Source of the DNA: Actinomycetota bacterium
GTDB lineage: Bacteria > Actinomycetota > Geothermincolia > Geothermincolales > RBG-13-55-18
Length of the DNA: 64,000 nt
Reading direction: 5' to 3'
Assembly: GCA_014360645.1 (NCBI GenBank)
Contig: JACIXD010000010.1
Coordinates: 92,950-156,949 of the forward strand
In this document: positions 59,863-64,000 of the stretch, piece after piece
How the letters are laid out: each line of letters starts with the position of its first letter
Position numbering within the stretch: position 1 is the first letter of the stretch
Notes under the pieces: model-generated
Told to the model about the DNA's origin: nothing
The model's input: only the letters and a program-made list of their open reading frames with translations
The model's database searches: none
Translations under genes and position numbers: made by a program

Positions 59863-61347
59863 ATGAGCGACCTTAACCGCAAGCTGCAGCAGATCTACCG
59901 CACCATCGAGGACAGCGGGCTTTACATCAACCTCAACCACGACATCCGCTTCCGCGAGCAGAAGGAGATCCCGCTCAACCTCAACGAGACCGAGACCATC
60001 GTGCTCGCCGAGGAGAGTTACAACTCCCCCCTTCTCCTGGCTCTGCTCACCTCGGTGCTGCGCAACGGCACCATGATCCTCTACGGCTCACCGGGCTCGG
60101 GTAAGACCACCTCGGCGGAGTTCGTGGGCGCCTTCGTCCACGGCACCCTCCTGGAGGAGACCTTCGGGGACGGGCGCGGCGGCTTCAGGGTCATGGAGGC
60201 CATCCATGAGGCCACCATCCACGGCCATCACGAACTGACCGAGGAGAAGATGATCGGCCGCCCCCACCTAGGCAAGCTCATGCGCGACGGCGAGGAGGAC
60301 ATCATCCCCCGCAAGTTCATGCTCTCCCCCTTCCGCATGGTGGACGAGGTCAACCGTCTCACCCCCGGGCGCACCAACAACCTCCTGGAGATGATGGACC
60401 GCGGCTTCTCCGTCTACGGCGACTCCAAGATCTACGCCGCGGAAGGGGTCACCTTCCTCACCGCCAACTTCCGCGACATCGCCTCATCCGACCTCACCCC
60501 GCCCTTCCTGGACCGCATCGACGTGGGGGTCTTCGCCCCCACCCTCAACCCCTATTTTCTGGAGATGGCCCAGGGAGGCGAGGACCGCAAGCTCACCGGC
60601 GACGAGGAGGCCTATGTGGCCCATCTGCGCCGCGAGATGGGCGTGGAGCTCACCTCCTCCGACTTCGAGACCATCCGCCGGGAGATCGCCGAGGTGGTGG
60701 TGGAGCCCGAAGCCCTCTACATCCTCTACAACTTCATCTCCGAGCTCAACGGCTGCGCCCTCGCCTCCCCTGACATCGAGCGCAAGAGCAAGGGCTTCGC
60801 CTGGTTCGTCAAGCCACCCGTGCTCTGTTCCCAGGTGGACGACGGGGGCATGGCCGGGGGCGGGCACCTGGGCGGCTGCCACTACCACAACACCGAGAAC
60901 ATCTGCTACAAGACCGAGAACGAGGTGAGCGTGCGCGCGGGCAAGACCATCGAGCGCTACGCCAAGGCCCTGGCCTGGTTCCGGGGCCGCGAGAAGGCGG
61001 GGCTCGAGGAGGTGGAGGCGGTGGTCCCCTACGTGCTGTGGTTCAAGCTCATCCCCACCGACCGCGCCTGGGCGGAGCGCCCGGAGTTCATGAACGACCG
61101 CATCGCGCTGGTAAAGGACCTCTTCGCCACCTCGCGCAACCACTACCTCAAGAGCCGGCGCATGATCAAAACCCTCGATGGGGTGCTGGAGCTCTACGAG
61201 CAGGCGGTGAAGAACCAGCCCGTGAACCCCGACCTGGTGCTGGAGGCCTTGGAGTCGCTCAAGAGTTACGACTCCCCCGCCAAGTACCCCATCGCCACCA
61301 TGCTGCGCCAGGTCCACCGCGAGATCCTGCGTGAGACCGCGAGGTGA
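59863..61347 (+). CDS. MoxR-type AAA+ ATPase with a Cys/His-rich insertion
   Basis: The 494-residue ATPase has Walker A GSPGSGKTT at 75-83, Walker B MVDEVNRL (Asp161, Glu162, Asn164) and sensor 1 FLTANFRD near 198-205. The helical lid follows, with VRAGKTIERYAKALAWFRGR at the place of the MoxR lid. Between core and lid, residues 322-348 include Cys322, His335, Cys339, His340, His342 and Cys348 in a Gly-rich loop, which could bind a metal. MoxR ATPases remodel partner proteins with VWA domains, and the next gene encodes one. GAAAGGAG lies upstream of the ATG; TAGAAT at 59769-59774 may be the -10 box. Confidence 0.88.
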   Translation: MSDLNRKLQQIYRTIEDSGLYINLNHDIRFREQKEIPLNLNETETIVLAEESYNSPLLLALLTSVLRNGTMILYGSPGSGKTTSAEFVGAFVHGTLLEETFGDGRGGFRVMEAIHEATIHGHHELTEEKMIGRPHLGKLMRDGEEDIIPRKFMLSPFRMVDEVNRLTPGRTNNLLEMMDRGFSVYGDSKIYAAEGVTFLTANFRDIASSDLTPPFLDRIDVGVFAPTLNPYFLEMAQGGEDRKLTGDEEAYVAHLRREMGVELTSSDFETIRREIAEVVVEPEALYILYNFISELNGCALASPDIERKSKGFAWFVKPPVLCSQVDDGGMAGGGHLGGCHYHNTENICYKTENEVSVRAGKTIERYAKALAWFRGREKAGLEEVEAVVPYVLWFKLIPTDRAWAERPEFMNDRIALVKDLFATSRNHYLKSRRMIKTLDGVLELYEQAVKNQPVNPDLVLEALESLKSYDSPAKYPIATMLRQVHREILRETAR

Positions 61348-61354
61348 GGGAGCC

Positions 61355-62944
61355 TTGCGCATCCAGGGCGTCGATCTGGAGGAGGTGCTGGAGCGGGCCC
61401 GCGCCTTCTGCGGCTACCCGCGCATCATGGAGCCGGAGTTCGTGCTCAACCCCGCCGGGCACCCCCACGCCGCCAGGCTCAACGGCGAGTTCGGCATCTG
61501 GGAGCCTTCCGAGAACCGCGTGTACATCAACGTCCCCGAGGTGATGGAGAGGCTCGGTATCCAGAACCTGGAAGCCGTTGTGGTCTACCAGCTCCTGCAC
61601 TACGCCCTGGCCCCCTTCGACATGCGCACCTCCCTGCGCCTCACCGCCTCCGCCAAACTAGCCCTGGAGGAGGTGAAGGACAGGGGGAGGGCCGTGACCC
61701 ACCAGGAAGCCCTTTCCATCCAGCGCCTTTTCTGCGACATGGTGGACGTCACTTACGCCGCGCGCCACGGCATGCGCGAGCAGATGATCTCCCTCTACCA
61801 CGCCATGGACAGGGCCCACGGCTGGAAGCAGAGCAAGATGTGGAAGTTCCTCCTCTGCTGTTTCGAGGAGCTGTGGGACTGCGAGAACGCCCTCATCGGC
61901 AAGGTGCCGCGGGAGATGCGCGAGGACGCCGGCCGCCTGGCCTCGCGCCTCCTGGACCGCCCCTTCGCCGCCGCCGCCTGGGAGGAGAAGGTGCGCTTCC
62001 TGGTGGGCTACCTGCATAAATACTACGATGACCCCCAAGAGATGGACGACAGCCGCCTCATGGACCACGGCATCGACGAGATGCGCTCCCGCTCCCCCGA
62101 GGAGGCTCTGCGCTCCCTGGCCATGGAGATGGGCATGCAGGACTTCAAGGAGCTGGTGGGGGGCATCGGGGCGGGCACCGAGACCCAGGCCCTGGTGTGG
62201 TACTATCGTGACCTCTCCCGCCGTTACGAGGTGCGCTTCCGTCCCGTGAAGAGCGAGGCGGGGGAGGAGATACCGCACGCCCCCCTGGCCTGGGGCATGG
62301 CCGACCCCTTCGAGCGCTTGGACCTGCCCTACACCCTGTACACCTGCGGCAAGGCCATCCCCACCCTCACCACCAAGCAGTGGGAGAAGATGCCCATGGA
62401 GGTGGTGGTGAGGCGCAAGACGCCCCCGGACGTGATCATCATCCTCGATGCCTCGGGCTCCATGACCAATCCCACCTCGGAGGTGGCCAACGCCGTGCTG
62501 GCGGGCTTCGTGATGGCGCGCAGCGCGGGCAACCTGGGCGCCAAGGTGGGCTTGGTGGTCTATTCCGACCAGCAGCGCTCCCTGGTGGTGGAGCCGGTTT
62601 GGGACGTGCGCCGGGTGGAGGAGGGCTTGGTGACCTATTACGGAGGGGGCACCGTCTTCCCGGTGCAGGAGTTCCGCTACCTGGCGGGCCTGGAGCCCCA
62701 CCGTCCCAAGCATTTCTGCCTCATCTCCGACGCGGAGATAACCAACGTGGCGGAGGCCTCCTACCACCTGGGAGAGGCCCTGCAGCTCAACCCGGAGAAC
62801 TCGGGCTCGGTGTTCCTCATCGACCAGCCCTACAGCGAGAAGGCGGAGATCCTGCGCCAGGCGGGATACGACATCTTCCCCGTCTCGCGCGGGGAGGACC
62901 TGGTGCGCATCGTGGCCGGGAAAGCACAGGAGCTGTATGCGTGA
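61355..62944 (+). CDS. VWA-domain protein, partner of the MoxR-type ATPase
   Basis: The 529-residue protein carries a C-terminal VWA domain with the MIDAS motif DASGS starting at Asp365 and a later ISDAEITN strand. The N-terminal ~320 residues are helical and unrecognised in detail. They contain YQLLHYALAPFD at 78-89, which resembles the HExxH helix of zincin-like domains fused to VWA but lacks the first His and the Glu. The likely role is metal-dependent binding of a target that the ATPase remodels. The TTG start lies eight bases after the ATPase stop; GTG at 61331 is an alternative. Its stop overlaps the next start. Confidence 0.85.
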   Translation: MRIQGVDLEEVLERARAFCGYPRIMEPEFVLNPAGHPHAARLNGEFGIWEPSENRVYINVPEVMERLGIQNLEAVVVYQLLHYALAPFDMRTSLRLTASAKLALEEVKDRGRAVTHQEALSIQRLFCDMVDVTYAARHGMREQMISLYHAMDRAHGWKQSKMWKFLLCCFEELWDCENALIGKVPREMREDAGRLASRLLDRPFAAAAWEEKVRFLVGYLHKYYDDPQEMDDSRLMDHGIDEMRSRSPEEALRSLAMEMGMQDFKELVGGIGAGTETQALVWYYRDLSRRYEVRFRPVKSEAGEEIPHAPLAWGMADPFERLDLPYTLYTCGKAIPTLTTKQWEKMPMEVVVRRKTPPDVIIILDASGSMTNPTSEVANAVLAGFVMARSAGNLGAKVGLVVYSDQQRSLVVEPVWDVRRVEEGLVTYYGGGTVFPVQEFRYLAGLEPHRPKHFCLISDAEITNVAEASYHLGEALQLNPENSGSVFLIDQPYSEKAEILRQAGYDIFPVSRGEDLVRIVAGKAQELYA

Positions 62945-63789
62945 TGAAGCTCCCGAGGCCGGTTTTCGAGAACGATCCCGAGTCCCTGCTGGACATACTT
63001 GAGGCCAACCGCCGGGAGGAGGAGGCGCGCCGCCGGCGCTTCCAGGAGTTCACCCTCCAGGACTTCTTCCTCAACCTGCGCTCCCGCGACCGGCTGAGCA
63101 AGGCCCGCGTGCGTCGGGCGGTCCCGGCCCGCGATGACCGCGAGCTGGTGCAGTTGGCCCAGCGACTCATGTGCGAGGCCTCCGAGGATTACCTGCGCCT
63201 GCGCATGCAGTGGCAGCGCGAGGCGGTGGGATATATTACCAGCCTGGCCATGGAGGCCCACGCGCGCATGGGGGGTGGGGAGATGAAGATCCCCGACGGA
63301 CTGGACTACGTGGGCATGCAGGCGGAGGGCAGCGCGGAGCGACCCCTCCTCATCCGGGCTGGTCGCATCGGCAACTTCGCGGGGCTGAGGGCGAAGCACC
63401 TGCGCATCCGGGCCGAGGAGGTGGGCGATTACTGTCTGCGCCGCGCCCAGCACTGCGTGGTGGAGACGGGCACGGCGGGGAAATGTCTGGGCGAGGAGGG
63501 CGAGGAGCTCCGCCTCAGGGCGCGCGAGGCCGGCGACTGGCTCATGCTCAAGTCCAAGCGCTGTAAGGTGGAGGCCCGCAAGGTGGGCAGACTGGCGGGA
63601 CTCGATTCCCATGACCTGGAAATGCACGTGCACTACGCCGGGGCGGAGCTGGGCGCCCGCGCCCGGGACGCCATCATCTACGTCTACCGCGAGGCGCGCA
63701 GCCTGGGTCTGCGCGGCAGCGGCGTGGTGTACATACGCCACGCCGCCCCGCCCTGGCGCACCTCCTTCCGGGTGGAGAGGCTGCCCTGA
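62944..63789 (+). CDS. predicted beta-solenoid protein with exact 18-residue repeats
   Basis: The 281-residue protein is unrecognised. Residues 1-110 are helical and charged (RREEEARRRRFQEFTLQDFF). From about 135 to 245 a glycine recurs exactly every 18 residues (143, 161, 179, 197, 215, 233). It is preceded by Ala/Val/Ile, with hydrophobic residues at +10 (Leu153, Cys171, Leu189, Cys207, Leu225) and +12 (Ile155, Val173, Leu191, Val209, Met227). Such a period suits a beta-solenoid with three six-residue faces per turn. The ATG overlaps the VWA stop, so the protein is made with the ATPase and VWA protein and is likely part of the same machine. Confidence 0.8.
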   Translation: MKLPRPVFENDPESLLDILEANRREEEARRRRFQEFTLQDFFLNLRSRDRLSKARVRRAVPARDDRELVQLAQRLMCEASEDYLRLRMQWQREAVGYITSLAMEAHARMGGGEMKIPDGLDYVGMQAEGSAERPLLIRAGRIGNFAGLRAKHLRIRAEEVGDYCLRRAQHCVVETGTAGKCLGEEGEELRLRAREAGDWLMLKSKRCKVEARKVGRLAGLDSHDLEMHVHYAGAELGARARDAIIYVYREARSLGLRGSGVVYIRHAAPPWRTSFRVERLP

Positions 63790-64000
63790 GGAAAAACGCC
63801 TTCCCACCCGGCCAGACGCATTTCCCGGTCAGGGCAAGCCTCCGAAAAAGGCCGCCAAATACATCCGGCTTGCAGCGGAACTTCCGAGCCATGAATATAA
63901 TCAATCCATAGAAGCCCAGGTAAATCCCCATATGGGGTTGAATCATGCCTGGTCATGTTGCTAAGATTACAAAGGCGCCATCGATTATATAGTACCTTTA
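63790..64000. other. region after the MoxR-VWA operon
   Basis: About 210 bases to the window edge, becoming AT-rich after 63890. CCCCATATGGGG at 63928-63939 is a perfect 12-base palindrome; it is not followed by a T-run. AT-rich boxes near 63985-63995 could be a promoter for a gene outside the window. Confidence 0.4.

Overview
The window reads as a chromosome segment of a high-GC bacterium with actinobacterial traits: a PafB/PafC pair of WYL regulators, glucosyl-3-phosphoglycerate synthase with its phosphatase, an MMPL/RND exporter, a PatA/LpxL-type acyltransferase, and at least two promoters that sit directly on their start codons, as in leaderless mRNAs. It also carries enzymes typical of anaerobes: indolepyruvate:ferredoxin oxidoreductase, an ADP-forming acyl-CoA synthetase alpha-type protein, and HypA/HypB. 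The best inference is an uncultured, probably anaerobic, deep-branching actinobacterium (Geothermincolia or Coriobacteriia-like). No rRNA or tRNA gene and no CRISPR array was seen. Many starts are TTG preceded by a strong Shine-Dalgarno sequence.

Layout. 1-6.2 kb (minus): a GAF sensor fragment, then iorA-iorB-gpgS-gpgP, an apparent operon joining 2-oxoacid/ferredoxin metabolism to glucosylglycerate synthesis. 6.4-8.4 kb: ECF sigma factor and zinc-finger anti-sigma factor. 8.8-10.7 kb: two-subunit CoA-transferase. 11.1-12.1 kb: hypAB. 12.4-13.2 kb: a decayed secreted-protein gene. 13.3-16.6 kb: uppP, acyl-CoA synthetase, lipoprotein. 17.6-19.6 kb: pafBC. 20.7-24.7 kb: an S15/CocE-type hydrolase and a secreted M28 peptidase carrying four 'YFAEGYT' repeats. 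25.2-30.6 kb: PAS histidine kinase, CoA ligase, acetyltransferase, flavin reductase. 30.9-34.7 kb: a YhaO/YhaN (SbcDC-like) pair with a small partner. 35-40 kb: LemA, RND exporter with MarR regulator, TetR. 40-46 kb: FAD oxidoreductase, tiny membrane protein, two FmdB zinc ribbons with a 101-bp tandem array, and a subtilase with the same 'YFAEGYT' repeats. 46-53 kb: membrane protein, acyltransferase, methyltransferase, and an exopolysaccharide glycosyltransferase/initiating transferase pair behind a long leader. 53-59 kb: EF-hand protein, thioesterase, phytoene-desaturase-like enzyme with TetR, and epimerase. 59.9-63.8 kb: a three-gene operon of MoxR-type AAA+ ATPase, VWA protein and a third protein with a precise 18-residue repeat predicted to be a beta-solenoid.

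The most promising candidates for undescribed biology are the MoxR-VWA-solenoid operon, in which the ATPase has a Cys/His-rich insertion and the VWA protein has what may be a dead zincin-like motif, and the secreted 'YFAEGYT...ERAMYF' module attached to unrelated catalytic domains. A dispersed GGGGTCA-ended element that lies directly behind stop codons, and a habit of short direct duplications with 73-101 bp spacing near gene ends, also deserve attention.
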